Assembly: GCA_964482205.1 (NCBI GenBank)
Contig: CAYZWI010000002.1
Location: 124,001 to 188,000, forward strand
Length of the DNA: 64,000 nucleotides
Reading direction: 5' to 3'
Origin: JAZDGX01 sp964482205
GTDB lineage: Bacteria > Eisenbacteria > RBG-16-71-46 > CAIMUX01 > WJJG01
Numbering within the stretch: the first letter of the stretch is position 1; every line of letters starts with the position of its first letter. This document shows, in pieces, positions 1 through 8,575 of the stretch. The position numbers and the translations under genes are program-made. A model generated the notes under the pieces. It made no database searches. It was given only the letters and a program-made list of their open reading frames with translations, and was not told the DNA's origin.

Positions 1-673
1 TGCGCGGCCCTGGCTCTCGCTCTGGCTCGCGCCCTGGCCCTCGCCCTCGCCCTCGCTCTCGCCCTCGCGGCCGTCGCGCGCCATGAAAGCGCTCCGCATC
101 CACGGGGTCGCGCATCACGAGGACCTTGTGCGCCAGGACGCCGCGCTCCACGAGTTCATCGCGCAGCGATTCGGAAACGGCGAGCACGCGATCGTTCCGG
201 TTCGTGAGCGCGCGGTCGAGCGCGCGGAAGCGGCACCAACCGCCCGCCCCATCCGCGCGCGGCATGTTCACGCGCTCGATGCAGGGCACCTTCGCTTGGG
301 AGGCGGCGATCGCCACCGCGCGCCCCGCGTGCAGATAGATCGCGTCGGGACGCGTCGCGCGCAAGCGGGCGGCAAGCGCGGCCGGACCCCAGGGTGCGCG
401 CAACCAGTGGAGCGGCAAGCGTTCGAAGCGGATTCCGCGCCGGGCGAATTCGGATTCCAGCGGTCCCGGGGAGAAGAGCCACGCGGAGAACTCCATGGCT
501 CCCGCTTGCACGGATGCGCGATCTTCTGCGAGCGCGAGGGGATCGGATGCAGCCAAGCGGGTGTGATCGCGACCTGGCTCCGCGCAGGCGTCGATCAAAC
601 GCAAGAGCGCGAGCTCGCTTCCGCCCAGCACGGCGTGCGTGACCGGCACGAGCACGCGAAAAGTGCGCACCAT
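1..673 (-). CDS. GT4-family glycosyltransferase, N-terminal part (cut by window edge)
   Basis: Reading leftward from an ATG at 673 the frame stays open to the window edge, giving about 224 residues without a stop. The N-terminus carries a GGSELALLRLIDAC stretch (residues about 18-31), typical of the Rossmann-like acceptor domain of GT4 enzymes. Around residues 165-200 an AVSESLRDEL segment leads into KVLVMRDPVDAERF, the usual GT4 linker between the two domains ('..vipnGvD..rF'). The expected role is sugar transfer from a nucleotide sugar in glycan or surface polysaccharide synthesis; the donor cannot be told. Odd feature: after residue about 198 the frame enters an Arg/Gly/Pro/Glu low-complexity run encoded by a degenerate hexamer repeat at 11-66, where a GT4 enzyme would normally enter its nucleotide-binding domain. 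The gene lies 7 bases downstream of the 681-2453 gene on the same strand. Confidence 0.7.
   Translation of the reverse strand, partial: MVRTFRVLVPVTHAVLGGSELALLRLIDACAEPGRDHTRLAASDPLALAEDRASVQAGAMEFSAWLFSPGPLESEFARRGIRFERLPLHWLRAPWGPAALAARLRATRPDAIYLHAGRAVAIAASQAKVPCIERVNMPRADGAGGWCRFRALDRALTNRNDRVLAVSESLRDELVERGVLAHKVLVMRDPVDAERFHGARRPRGRERGRGRGPGREPEREPGPR
11..66. repeat. Degenerate CCTCGC/CCTGGC hexamer repeat
   Basis: About nine imperfect copies of a 6-base CTCGCC/CTGGCT-type unit. On the minus strand it lies inside the glycosyltransferase frame and encodes an Arg/Gly/Glu/Pro-rich segment. Similar simple repeats occur at 62930-63030, where they encode an Ala/Gly linker. Confidence 0.6.
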
Positions 674-680
674 CTTCCTC

Positions 681-2453
681 TCAGCGATTCTCGGAAAGCT
701 CCAGCAAGGTGACGCCCCAATAGTACGCATCCGCGGGAGGCTTGTCGTTCCAGTCCTCGAAGGAATGCGATCCGTCCGACTGGTAGTGGAGGCTGTAGGT
801 GCCCGGATCCAGTGTCAAGGTCACATCCGCGCGCCGGTTCTTCTTCGCTCCGCCGGCGGGCTTGGTGTCGTCGAAGCTCATCTCCCAGACGGTCCGGTTG
901 CGATCCTCGTTCACCAGCCAGCCGTAGTCGACCATCTTGTGATCCGCGCTCTCTCCCAGCGAGACGATGCGCACGCGGGTGGGCGAATCGGTGCGGAATC
1001 GAACGCTCTTGTCCACGTCGTCGCCCATGGGAGCGAGGCGGATCAAGGTCGGGAGGTCCTCGAGGGATGGCGATGCATCCACCCAGTTCGCCTGGAAATC
1101 CGGATCGAGGGCATAGATGCGAATGCCCCAGGCGGCGGGCTCGAACGGTCCGCGATTGTGCCAGCCGGCGAAGGAATGCGCATTGTCGCTGACATATGCC
1201 ACGCGATAGAAGCCGGGCGGCAACCGAAGCGACTCCTCGACGATCCGGTTGCGCGAGTCGCCCGAGGCATACGCGCCATGGTTGCTCTCCATGGTCCAGG
1301 CTTGCTCGAGCGTGTGCGCGTCTTCGATCCAGCCGAAGTCGAGCTGGCGATCGGAGCTCTCGCTCCACTCGCCGAAGGCGCGAATCCCCAGGCGCGCTTC
1401 GTGCTTCAGCACGAACTCGGCCGTGCGGAATTCCGAATCGCCCACGCGATCGATGCGCGCGATGAGGTTCTTTTCGATCGGATCGATCGTCACCGCGACC
1501 GCCGAAGGGTTGGCCGGATCGCGAAAGATCGTCAGGCCCCACGATTCGGGATCGTAGGGCGGCTGGCTGTTCCAGTTCTCGTAGGAGTGCGAGTCGTCCG
1601 ACACGCAGGTGGCGAGATAGCGCCCCGGCGCGAGGGCGATCGTGCCGTCGAACATGCGGTTCTTGCGCGCTCCGCCCGCTTCGGCGGTGTTCAAGAGGGT
1701 CATTTCCCAGACGCGTTCGAAGGTCGAGCCATCGAGGATCCAGGCGCCGTCCGCGAACCCTTGCGCGTCGGCGATGTATTCCCCGATGGCGAGCACGCGC
1801 AGCTGGACCGGCCGCGAGACCTCGAGCAGCGCGCGGCGATCGCTCTCGTCCGTCAGGCGATGAAAGCGCAGGATCGCGCCGAGATCGAGATCGGCCGGCA
1901 CATCCCCCACAAACACGGGCGGCGAGCCCTCGGCGGCGCGCACGCTGACGCGCCACTCGCGCGGTTCGCCCACTTCGTCCCAACGCATGTTCTTGCCGGA
2001 GAAGCTCACCTTTCCCAGATTGAAGAGCTTCAGGATCTTGATCGACTTCTCGACGGGAAACGCTCCGCCGAGCGCGGAGAAGTAGAGCGCGTAGTCTCCG
2101 GCGGGCAAATGCACCTGCGAGCGCAGCGAGAGGTTGTCCTGCTTCTTCGTTTTCTGCGCGCGGGCGGCATCGAAGGTCCAGACCACGCGCCGCGTGCGCA
2201 GATCGAGGATCCAGGGATAGGCGAAGAGGGCGTCTTTTTCGATCGAGCCGCTGCCCACCGCGTCGATGGTCGCGTCCACATCCTGCGGCAGGGAGAAGCG
2301 CCGTTCGTAGAGCCCCTTCTCTGAGATGTTGTCGATGTCGGCGATGATTTGCGCGGAGACCGATCCGAGGAGAAGCACACCGAGGGGAAGAGTCGCGAGG
2401 AAGATGCGGAAGAGCGCGCGCATCGCGGAGATGGAAGTTGGAAGCCGTCTCAT
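681..2453 (-). CDS. Secreted protein with tandem 137-residue repeats
   Basis: A 590-residue protein with a cleavable signal peptide (hydrophobic core about residues 13-33, cleavage likely after SVSA) and no recognised enzyme motif. It consists of tandem modules. An SD-x-(S/A)HS-(Y/F) motif recurs at residues 285, 422 and 559, a period of exactly 137, each time followed about 14 residues later by W-G-(L/I/V). Each module also has a GxY segment before the motif and, in two of three, a G-G-A-x-K-N-R segment. A more diverged first module covers about residues 55-140. Such modules are probably beta-sandwiches in a surface or periplasmic protein; the function is unknown. The start is supported by GGAGG five bases upstream. 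It shares the strand with the downstream glycosyltransferase at 1-673. Confidence 0.8.
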   Translation of the reverse strand: MRRLPTSISAMRALFRIFLATLPLGVLLLGSVSAQIIADIDNISEKGLYERRFSLPQDVDATIDAVGSGSIEKDALFAYPWILDLRTRRVVWTFDAARAQKTKKQDNLSLRSQVHLPAGDYALYFSALGGAFPVEKSIKILKLFNLGKVSFSGKNMRWDEVGEPREWRVSVRAAEGSPPVFVGDVPADLDLGAILRFHRLTDESDRRALLEVSRPVQLRVLAIGEYIADAQGFADGAWILDGSTFERVWEMTLLNTAEAGGARKNRMFDGTIALAPGRYLATCVSDDSHSYENWNSQPPYDPESWGLTIFRDPANPSAVAVTIDPIEKNLIARIDRVGDSEFRTAEFVLKHEARLGIRAFGEWSESSDRQLDFGWIEDAHTLEQAWTMESNHGAYASGDSRNRIVEESLRLPPGFYRVAYVSDNAHSFAGWHNRGPFEPAAWGIRIYALDPDFQANWVDASPSLEDLPTLIRLAPMGDDVDKSVRFRTDSPTRVRIVSLGESADHKMVDYGWLVNEDRNRTVWEMSFDDTKPAGGAKKNRRADVTLTLDPGTYSLHYQSDGSHSFEDWNDKPPADAYYWGVTLLELSENR

Positions 2454-2528
2454 GTATTCCTCCCTCGTCTCGTGGCCGGTCGCGCGGGCAACGCCTCATG
2501 TCCTTGGCGGGCCGCTCGTTCCTTGCCT

Positions 2529-3563
2529 TTACGCGGAAGGCCAGGCGCGGTTGCCTTCCCTGTCGCCGTCTGCGTCCGTTTCACCGCCGGAAGCCGATGC
2601 CTGGAAATGGGAATAGGGGCAATCCTTTGGCCGCCCAATTCCCTCCAGGCAATAGAGCTCCCGGCGCCGGACCATGGAAAACCCCCGCGTTTTGCCCGCA
2701 TGGTTTTGGCCCGCCGCGCGGCCCTCGCGCGTGGCCGCTCGCACGCCCGCATGGTTCTGGCCCGCCGCGTGCAAGCCCGCACGGCCCGCTCGAACGCCGG
2801 CCTGCGCGTCGACGCTCTCGATGTCGACCAGCACCCCGCGCTCGCATCGAAGGCAGCGATCGGGCTGATCGGCCAGCGGCACCGCGCCCAGCCGATCGAT
2901 CAACGCCTGCTCCCAATCGGCGGGCTTTCCGCCCCCGCGCTCGTCGATCTGCCAGCTGCGAGCGCCCTGCCCCACGATCCGGCCGCGATCGAGCCGCACC
3001 CACGCTTCCACTTCAATGCGATCGCCGGGCGCGAGGCGCTGCGCGCGTTGTTGCGCGCGCGTGATCGAGAGAAAGATGGGATCGTCGAAACCCTGCAGCC
3101 CGACGAAAGCGGGCAGCAGGCGCAAGAGAAATCCCTGCAGGGAAAGCGAGGAGCGAGGGCCGTCGATGCGCTTGACGACGTGCGGCCGCACATCGGTGAT
3201 CGTGCCTCCGATCGCGATCGGTCGCGTCGAGACGCTCGCCACCCAGTCGTCGAAACTGCGGCATTCCTCGCGAAACTCCTCGAATTCCCGTTCCGAAACG
3301 AGCGCTTCGGGCCGGCGATGGACCTTCTCCTCGTCGTAGTGGCGGCATTGGGTGCAATTGCTGCCGACATGCCGGTATCCCTTGGGGCACGCGCCGCCTT
3401 TGCCGAGGAGCTTGCACTTCCAGAGAAAGCTCAGGCAACCGTCGGGGTAGCAGCCCTTCTCCTTGAGCACATGATACGCGGAGACGCGATGGCCGAAGCG
3501 TCCGTGGGCCTGGTTGCGGCAGACGAAGATGTCGTCGCGCTTGTAGATGTTGCGCATGCCCAT
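2529..3563 (-). CDS. Cys-rich hypothetical protein with an internal duplication
   Basis: A 344-residue soluble protein with about a dozen cysteines. An N-terminal cluster (residues about 15-75) holds GCYPDGC and NCTQC motifs, and later CLRC (about 236-239) and LYCLEG/KDCPYS complete a set that looks metal-binding. The middle (about 105-215) resembles a small beta-rich domain, but I do not recognise a family. Near the C-terminus an AAGQNHAG unit occurs twice (about residues 266-295), mirrored at DNA level by two near-identical copies of CCCGCATGGTTYTGGCCCG. AGGAG eight bases upstream supports the start. No signal peptide is seen. The gene is the first of a leftward run of three and may be co-transcribed with the repeat protein 75 bases downstream. 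Confidence 0.6.
   Translation of the reverse strand: MGMRNIYKRDDIFVCRNQAHGRFGHRVSAYHVLKEKGCYPDGCLSFLWKCKLLGKGGACPKGYRHVGSNCTQCRHYDEEKVHRRPEALVSEREFEEFREECRSFDDWVASVSTRPIAIGGTITDVRPHVVKRIDGPRSSLSLQGFLLRLLPAFVGLQGFDDPIFLSITRAQQRAQRLAPGDRIEVEAWVRLDRGRIVGQGARSWQIDERGGGKPADWEQALIDRLGAVPLADQPDRCLRCERGVLVDIESVDAQAGVRAGRAGLHAAGQNHAGVRAATREGRAAGQNHAGKTRGFSMVRRRELYCLEGIGRPKDCPYSHFQASASGGETDADGDREGNRAWPSA
2696..2769. repeat. Direct repeat within the Cys-rich gene
   Basis: Two copies of CCCGCATGGTTYTGGCCCG, spaced about 51 bases, in frame with each other (17 codons). They encode the duplicated AAGQNHAG segment on the minus strand, suggesting a recent in-frame tandem duplication. Confidence 0.6.
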
Positions 3564-3730
3564 GCCATTCTCCTGGATTCTGGCGAGCGACGGGCCGGTG
3601 GATCATGAACGATTCCGGTCCCCGCTTCTACCCTGCGGTGGGGCCCGAGTTACCGGGCAAACCGGGCGTCCGGACAGGCCGCGCGGTCGCGAAGCTCGCG
3701 GAACTCGCAGGGCTCACAGAGGGGAGCGAG

Positions 3731-3759
3731 TGGACACCGGCCGGACGATCCGCTATCCT
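3731..3759 (+). promoter_or_regulatory. Probable promoter of the citrate lyase operon
   Basis: TGGACA at 3731-3736 and TATCCT at 3754-3759 are separated by 17 bases, a good sigma-70-like match. They lie about 185 bases upstream of the citDE start, leaving a leader of roughly 180 bases. The gap 3564-3944 holds no other gene I can support. Confidence 0.5.
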
Positions 3760-3944
3760 CCCTCCTTTATCCGATGACCGCGTCGCGTCATGGATGAACG
3801 GGAAATGGTTGCCTGCTTTCTCATTCGGCGGGCGGCACTCCGTTCATCGCGGCAGGCGAGAAGGAGCGGCCGGAGGAATCCGTGTGCTCGCAGCAACAGG
3901 GCTTTCCGTGCGCCCTGTCGACGAACGAGCACGAGGGAGGAGCC

Positions 3945-5150
3945 ATGGCGGATCGCGTCCAGGCGGGACGGGATGACAAGAGCGACATCCGGATCACGAT
4001 GACGCCCGGCGGGCCGCCGGAAAACGAGATCATCATCAAGAGCTCCGTGCAGCTCTTGTACGGCGAGCGCATCCGCGCGGTCATCACCGACACGCTCGCG
4101 CGCCTCGGCGTGCGTGACACGCGCGTGGAAGCGGAGGACAAGGGCGCGCTCGACTGGGTCATCATGGCGCGCGTCGAAGCGGCCGCGAAGCGCCTCTACC
4201 CGATGCTCTCCGGCGAAGCGCTTCCCGATTGGGCTTGCGATCCTCGTCCCACGGTGCGCTTTCGCTTGCGCCGCTCGCGTCTGTATCTGCCCGGCAGCAA
4301 TCCCGACCTCATGCTGAACGCCGGGCTCTTCAAGCCCGACGGCGTGATCCTCGATCTCGAGGACTCCGTCGCGCCGTCCGAGAAGGACACCGCCCGCCTG
4401 CTCGTGCGAAATGCGCTGCGCGCGATCGACTTCCTCGGCGCCGAGCGCATGGTGCGCATCAATCAATTGCCCGCGGGCCTCGAAGACCTGCCCGCGGTCG
4501 TCGCGCAGCGCGTGAACATGATCCTCATTCCCAAGGTCGAGAGCGCCGAGCAGATCACGCAAGTGGCCAACGCCACGCAGCAGATCGCCTCGCGCCTCGG
4601 TGTGCACGATCCCATCTGGCTCATGCCGATTCTCGAATCGGCCGCGGGCGTCTGGCACGCCTACGAAATCGGCGCCGCTTCGGAAATGGTCGCCGCGCTG
4701 ACCTTCGGCGCCGAGGATTTCACGCGCGATGTGCAGGCGGAGCGCACGGTCGAGGGGCGCGAGAGCTTCGTCGCGCGCTCGCTGGTGGTGCTCGGCGCGC
4801 GCGCGGCGGGCGTGCAGCCGATCGACACCGTCTTCTCGGATGTGAGCGACGAGGCGGGGCTGCTGAGCAGCACGCGCGAAGCGATCTCGCTCGGCTTCGA
4901 AGGCAAAGGCTGCATCCATCCGCGCCAGATCCGCGTCATCCACGACGCGTTCCGCCCCAAGGACGAGGACATTCTCTACGCGCTCAAGGTGAAGGCCGCG
5001 ATGGAAGAGGCCGAGCGCACCGGATCGGGCGTGATCAGCCTGGGCACGAAGATGATCGATCCGCCGGTGGTCGCGCGCGCGCGGCGCACGCTGCGGGTGG
5101 CCGAGGAAATGGGCATCGACATCGCCGCATACGCGGCGCCGGGCAAGTAG
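3945..5150 (+). CDS. citDE: Citrate lyase acyl-carrier (CitD) and beta (CitE) subunits fused
   Basis: A 401-residue fusion. Residues 1-about 90 match CitD: an N-terminal SDIRITMTPGG segment, NEIIIKSSV, then a DKGALDWV block before ARVEAAAKR. CitD carries the phosphoribosyl-dephospho-CoA group. The only serine in the expected region is Ser13, one position off the classical attachment serine if my alignment from memory is right. From residue about 108 the protein is CitE, the citryl-CoA lyase of the HpcH/HpaI aldolase fold, with RLYLPGS and the DLEDSV acid motif (about 135-140). Together with CitF it should cleave citrate to acetate and oxaloacetate. The start at 3945 is preceded by GGGAGGAG at good spacing; an upstream in-frame ATG at 3882 has no ribosome site. 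citF follows after 84 bases. No citC, citX or citG is visible in the window. Confidence 0.87.
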   Translation: MADRVQAGRDDKSDIRITMTPGGPPENEIIIKSSVQLLYGERIRAVITDTLARLGVRDTRVEAEDKGALDWVIMARVEAAAKRLYPMLSGEALPDWACDPRPTVRFRLRRSRLYLPGSNPDLMLNAGLFKPDGVILDLEDSVAPSEKDTARLLVRNALRAIDFLGAERMVRINQLPAGLEDLPAVVAQRVNMILIPKVESAEQITQVANATQQIASRLGVHDPIWLMPILESAAGVWHAYEIGAASEMVAALTFGAEDFTRDVQAERTVEGRESFVARSLVVLGARAAGVQPIDTVFSDVSDEAGLLSSTREAISLGFEGKGCIHPRQIRVIHDAFRPKDEDILYALKVKAAMEEAERTGSGVISLGTKMIDPPVVARARRTLRVAEEMGIDIAAYAAPGK

Positions 5151-5234
5151 GAAGCCAGCGCGAGCGAGGCCGGCGCTTGGAACAGCGGACGGGATGCAGC
5201 TGGGAGTTGCGAGCAGAGCGAAGGAGGTTTCACC

Positions 5235-6785
5235 GTGGCCGAGATGGTCAAGAACGCGGTCGATCGCCTGGTCCCCACCGAGGTGAACGGCAAGGCCCAG
5301 ACTCCCTTCCTCGGCGTCGGCAAGTTCGAGCCGGCGGGACACAAGGTGGGGCCTCCCATTCCCGCGATGCATCACTACCCGCTCGACAAGCGCGTGCCGA
5401 CGATGCGCGACGCGCTCGAGAAGGTCGGGCTGCGCGACGGCATGACGATCGGCATGCACCATCACATGCGCAACGGCGACCGCATCGTCGTGCCCCTCTT
5501 CGACACGATCGCCGAGATGGGCGTGAAGGACATCGTCTTCGCGCCCTCGGCCTTGTTCCCCTGCCACGAGCCGCTGATCAAGCATCTCGAGAGCGGCGTG
5601 ATCCATCACATCGAAGGATCGATGAACGGCCCGATCGGGCGCTTCTGCAGCGAAGGACGCATGCGCGGCATGGGGATTCTCCGTTCGCACGGCGGGCGCT
5701 TCCAAGCGGTGCAGGACGGCGATCTGCACATCGACATCGGCCTCATCCCCGCGCCTTCGGCCGACATGCTGGGCAACGCGACCGGCGCCCACGGCCCTTC
5801 CGCGTGCGGATCGCTGGGCTTCGCGCTGGCGGATTCGATCTATGCGGACAAGGTCATCGTCGTCACCGACAATCTCGTCGAAGTGCCCTGCATTCCGTGG
5901 GAGATCCAGGGCATGAATGTCGATGTCGTGGTCGAAGTCGAGAAGATCGGCGACCCGGCGCAGATCGTCTCGGGCACCACGCAACTGACGAAGAGCCCGA
6001 CGCGGCTGCTGATCTCCGAATATGTGGCCGACTTCATCGAAGCGGCCGGATACCTGGGCAAGCCCTTCCAGGCGGGCGCGGGCGGAATCGCGCTCGCCTC
6101 GGTGGCCTTCATCGCCGACCGCATGCGCGCGAAGGGCCTGAAGTGCGCCTTCGCCCGCGGCGGCTCGACGAAGGTGCTGGTCGACATGCTGAATGAAGGG
6201 TTGATCGGCGCGATCCTCGACGGCCAGACCTTCGATCTCGACGGCGTGAAGTCGATCGGCATGCATCCGCGCCATCTGCCCACGACGCCTTTCACGAGCT
6301 ACAACTATCACGGCAAGGGCAACTGGGCCGAGTATGTTTCCACCGCCGTGCTGGGCGCGACCGAAGTGGACTTGAAGTTCCAGGCGAATGTGGTCACCCA
6401 TTCCGACGGCTACTTGCTGCACGGGATCGGCGGCTGGCAGAACACGCTCTTCGGCGAGTGCTCGATCCTCGCCTTCCCGCTCTATCGCGGACGCATTCCG
6501 ATCGTGGTCGAGAATGTGACCACCGTGTGCGCGCCGGGCGAATTGATCGGCGCGGTGATCACCGAGCGCGGGATCGCGGTCAATCCCAAGCGCACGGACA
6601 TTCTCGAGCGCGTCAAGGGCAAGGGCCTGCCGCTCGTCACGATCGAGGAGCTGTACGAAACGGCGCAGAAGCTGTGCGGCAAGCCGCAACCGCCCGACAT
6701 CGACCGCGACAAGCCGGTCGCGATCGTGAAGTGGGTCGACGGCACGGTGATCGACACGATCTATCGCGTGCGCTACGGAAGGTAA
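5235..6785 (+). CDS. citF: Citrate lyase alpha subunit (citrate CoA-transferase)
   Basis: A 516-residue protein of the size and type of CitF, which exchanges acetyl for citryl on the acyl-carrier subunit. Recognisable blocks are MTIGMHHHMRNGD (about residues 75-87), SALFPCHEPL, GSMNGPIGRF and GAHGPSACGSLG. GTG is the start: a full AAGGAGG lies seven bases upstream. The gene directly follows the citDE fusion on the same strand and presumably forms the same complex. The spacing of 84 bases with its own strong ribosome site fits one operon. There is no sign of truncation. Confidence 0.9.
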   Translation: MAEMVKNAVDRLVPTEVNGKAQTPFLGVGKFEPAGHKVGPPIPAMHHYPLDKRVPTMRDALEKVGLRDGMTIGMHHHMRNGDRIVVPLFDTIAEMGVKDIVFAPSALFPCHEPLIKHLESGVIHHIEGSMNGPIGRFCSEGRMRGMGILRSHGGRFQAVQDGDLHIDIGLIPAPSADMLGNATGAHGPSACGSLGFALADSIYADKVIVVTDNLVEVPCIPWEIQGMNVDVVVEVEKIGDPAQIVSGTTQLTKSPTRLLISEYVADFIEAAGYLGKPFQAGAGGIALASVAFIADRMRAKGLKCAFARGGSTKVLVDMLNEGLIGAILDGQTFDLDGVKSIGMHPRHLPTTPFTSYNYHGKGNWAEYVSTAVLGATEVDLKFQANVVTHSDGYLLHGIGGWQNTLFGECSILAFPLYRGRIPIVVENVTTVCAPGELIGAVITERGIAVNPKRTDILERVKGKGLPLVTIEELYETAQKLCGKPQPPDIDRDKPVAIVKWVDGTVIDTIYRVRYGR

Positions 6786-6932
6786 GCAGCGCGCCCGCGG
6801 CCGGCGCCCCGCGTCCCACGCATCGGCTGAACCTACGGTTGCGCCATTTCGCGAGCGCCCTTACCCTGCCCCCGTTCTCCCCTCGCCTTCGGGCGATCCA
6901 TATCCAGGCCACCTCGAACTTGAGGAGACGAC

Positions 6933-7655
6933 ATGCGACGCCTGCTGTGTCTCTGCGTGATGCTGGCCATCGCCGGCACGCTTCTCTGCCCGCTCGCTTT
7001 CGCCGCCGAACGCGAATCCACCGTCCGGGTCACCGCCTCGCGCTTGAATGTTCGTGAAGGGCCGGGGCCCGACTACCCCGTCGTCACTTCGGCCGAACGC
7101 GGAGAGACGCTCGTTCGCCTGGACGAAGAATCGGGATGGTTGAAGGTGCGAACGAGCGACGGCAGCGAGGGCTGGGTGTCCGCGCAGTACGTGGAAGCGA
7201 TCGGTGAGGAAGCCGCGCCCGAAGGCCGTGGTTCTTCTCAACGCGAAGAAGGCGCTGCGCGCATCGAGGTGCGTGATGATCGCGCAGGTGGAGGCGGAAG
7301 CGCCTTGCCCACGGTGCTGAAATGGGGATGCCTCGCCGGAGCCGCGGTGTTCGGCTATCTGGCCTACGACGAGCATTCGGCCGGCAACGATACCTACGAT
7401 GAATACAAAGCGGCGGCCAAGGAGGGCGACGCGGACAAGGCCGACGAGCTCTACTCGGAGACCGAGGATCACGACAGCAAGGCGCAGACCTATCTCATCG
7501 TCGCCGGAGTCCTGGCTGGCGCGTATCTGCTGCAGGAATTCGTGCTCGACGGCGGCTCGAAGGACCAGGCGGCCGTGGTTCCGTCCAGCCCCTTGAGGCT
7601 CGCGTGGAATCCGGAACGCGCGGAGCTTCGGGCGAGCGTGAGCGTGCGCTGGTGA
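6933..7655 (+). CDS. Exported SH3-domain protein
   Basis: A 240-residue protein with a signal peptide (hydrophobic residues about 5-24, cleavage near LAFAA). A bacterial SH3 domain follows (residues about 30-88: TASRLNVREGPGPDYPVV, then GWLKVRTSDGSEGWVSAQYV), of the kind that binds cell wall or other ligands. Two hydrophobic segments, about 128-145 (VLKWGCLAGAAVFGYLAY) and about 186-205, flank an acidic, helical stretch, so the rest may sit in the membrane. GAGGAG upstream supports the start. It stands alone on the plus strand after citF (147-base gap), convergent with phoU. The function beyond envelope association is unknown. Confidence 0.75.
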   Translation: MRRLLCLCVMLAIAGTLLCPLAFAAERESTVRVTASRLNVREGPGPDYPVVTSAERGETLVRLDEESGWLKVRTSDGSEGWVSAQYVEAIGEEAAPEGRGSSQREEGAARIEVRDDRAGGGGSALPTVLKWGCLAGAAVFGYLAYDEHSAGNDTYDEYKAAAKEGDADKADELYSETEDHDSKAQTYLIVAGVLAGAYLLQEFVLDGGSKDQAAVVPSSPLRLAWNPERAELRASVSVRW

Positions 7656-7736
7656 TGGGCGCAAACGCGCGCGGGTGATTGCGGCGAGCGCGCGCGGGCG
7701 AGCACGAGTGTGCAAGCGCGAGCGTCGTTGCCTGCT

Positions 7737-8402
7737 TCAGCCTTTCGCCGGCCCGCCGTGGCGCACGATCGCGCCCTCGATGAGGTAGATGACATCCTCG
7801 GCGATGTTCGTCGCCGAATCGGCGATGCGCTCGAGGCTGCGCGTCGCCGACTGATAGCTCATCAGCGTCTCGATGCGCTCGGGATTGGCCCTCACCGCCT
7901 CGGCGATCTTTCCGTACATGTGCCGATTGATTTCGTCCACCTCATCGTCGGACGCGAGCACGCGCTTCGCTTCAGCGAGGTCGAGATTCATAAGCGCGTC
8001 CAAGCTTTGCCGCACCATCTCGAGCGTGCGATGGCAGATGTCGGTGAAGTCGAACGGCAAGCGCGCGTCCGCGCGTCCGGCCAGGAACATCGCCCGCTCG
8101 GCGATATTCACCGCGAGATCTCCGATCCGCTCGACATCGTTGTTGATCTTGAGCACGGCGATGACAAAGCGCAGATCTCCCGCGACCGGCTGGTAAAGGG
8201 CGAGGATCTTCAGGCACTCCTCCTCCACTTCCATCTCGCGCTGGTCGATCTCGGAATCCTTGCGGATCACGGCTTCGGCCGCCTCGCGGTCGCCGCGCTC
8301 GATCGCCTGCACCGCCAGGCGGACATTGCCCTCGACGATGGCGGCGAGCGAGAGAATCATCTTCTTCAGCTTCTCGACTTCGCGCTGGAAGTGGATGGTC
8401 AT
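7737..8402 (-). CDS. phoU: Phosphate signalling protein PhoU
   Basis: A 221-residue, all-helical protein of the usual PhoU length with its two-fold pseudo-symmetry. Each half carries the metal-binding type E/D-R-I-x-D motif: NDVERIGDLAVNIAE (about residues 88-102) and RSLERIADSATNIAED (about 190-205). PhoU modulates the Pst transporter and PhoR kinase in response to phosphate. No pst or phoR gene is in view, so it is an isolated copy here. A GGAGGAGG sequence lies about ten bases upstream of the start. It is convergent with the SH3 gene. Confidence 0.92.
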   Translation of the reverse strand: MTIHFQREVEKLKKMILSLAAIVEGNVRLAVQAIERGDREAAEAVIRKDSEIDQREMEVEEECLKILALYQPVAGDLRFVIAVLKINNDVERIGDLAVNIAERAMFLAGRADARLPFDFTDICHRTLEMVRQSLDALMNLDLAEAKRVLASDDEVDEINRHMYGKIAEAVRANPERIETLMSYQSATRSLERIADSATNIAEDVIYLIEGAIVRHGGPAKG

Positions 8403-8575
8403 GGGAACAGGGCCCTCCTCCGGCCGCGCCCGTGGCGCTCGCTCCGCTCGATCAGGCAGGAATCATTGCGGCACGAATGATGAGACCGAAGTGTTCCGGA
8501 CGCAACAGGTGCGCTCTCCTCACCGGCTCATCTCGCTCGCTTCCCTCTGCCAGTCATGATTCGTTTCCGTCCGTC

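Noticed and set aside
11..66. Short regular repeats at the left edge as a CRISPR array
   Set aside because: The unit is six bases without spacers, so it is a simple-sequence repeat inside a coding frame.
595..2499. A second long open frame on the minus strand and another on the plus strand across the repeat-protein gene
   Set aside because: Both are Arg/Ala-rich overlaps of the 681-2453 gene, without ribosome sites or family motifs. GC-rich codon bias keeps them open by chance. The same holds for most long antisense frames in the window.
3605..3976. Plus-strand frame of 123 residues upstream of citDE
   Set aside because: It overlaps the citDE start and its promoter, has no ribosome site and no recognisable protein features.
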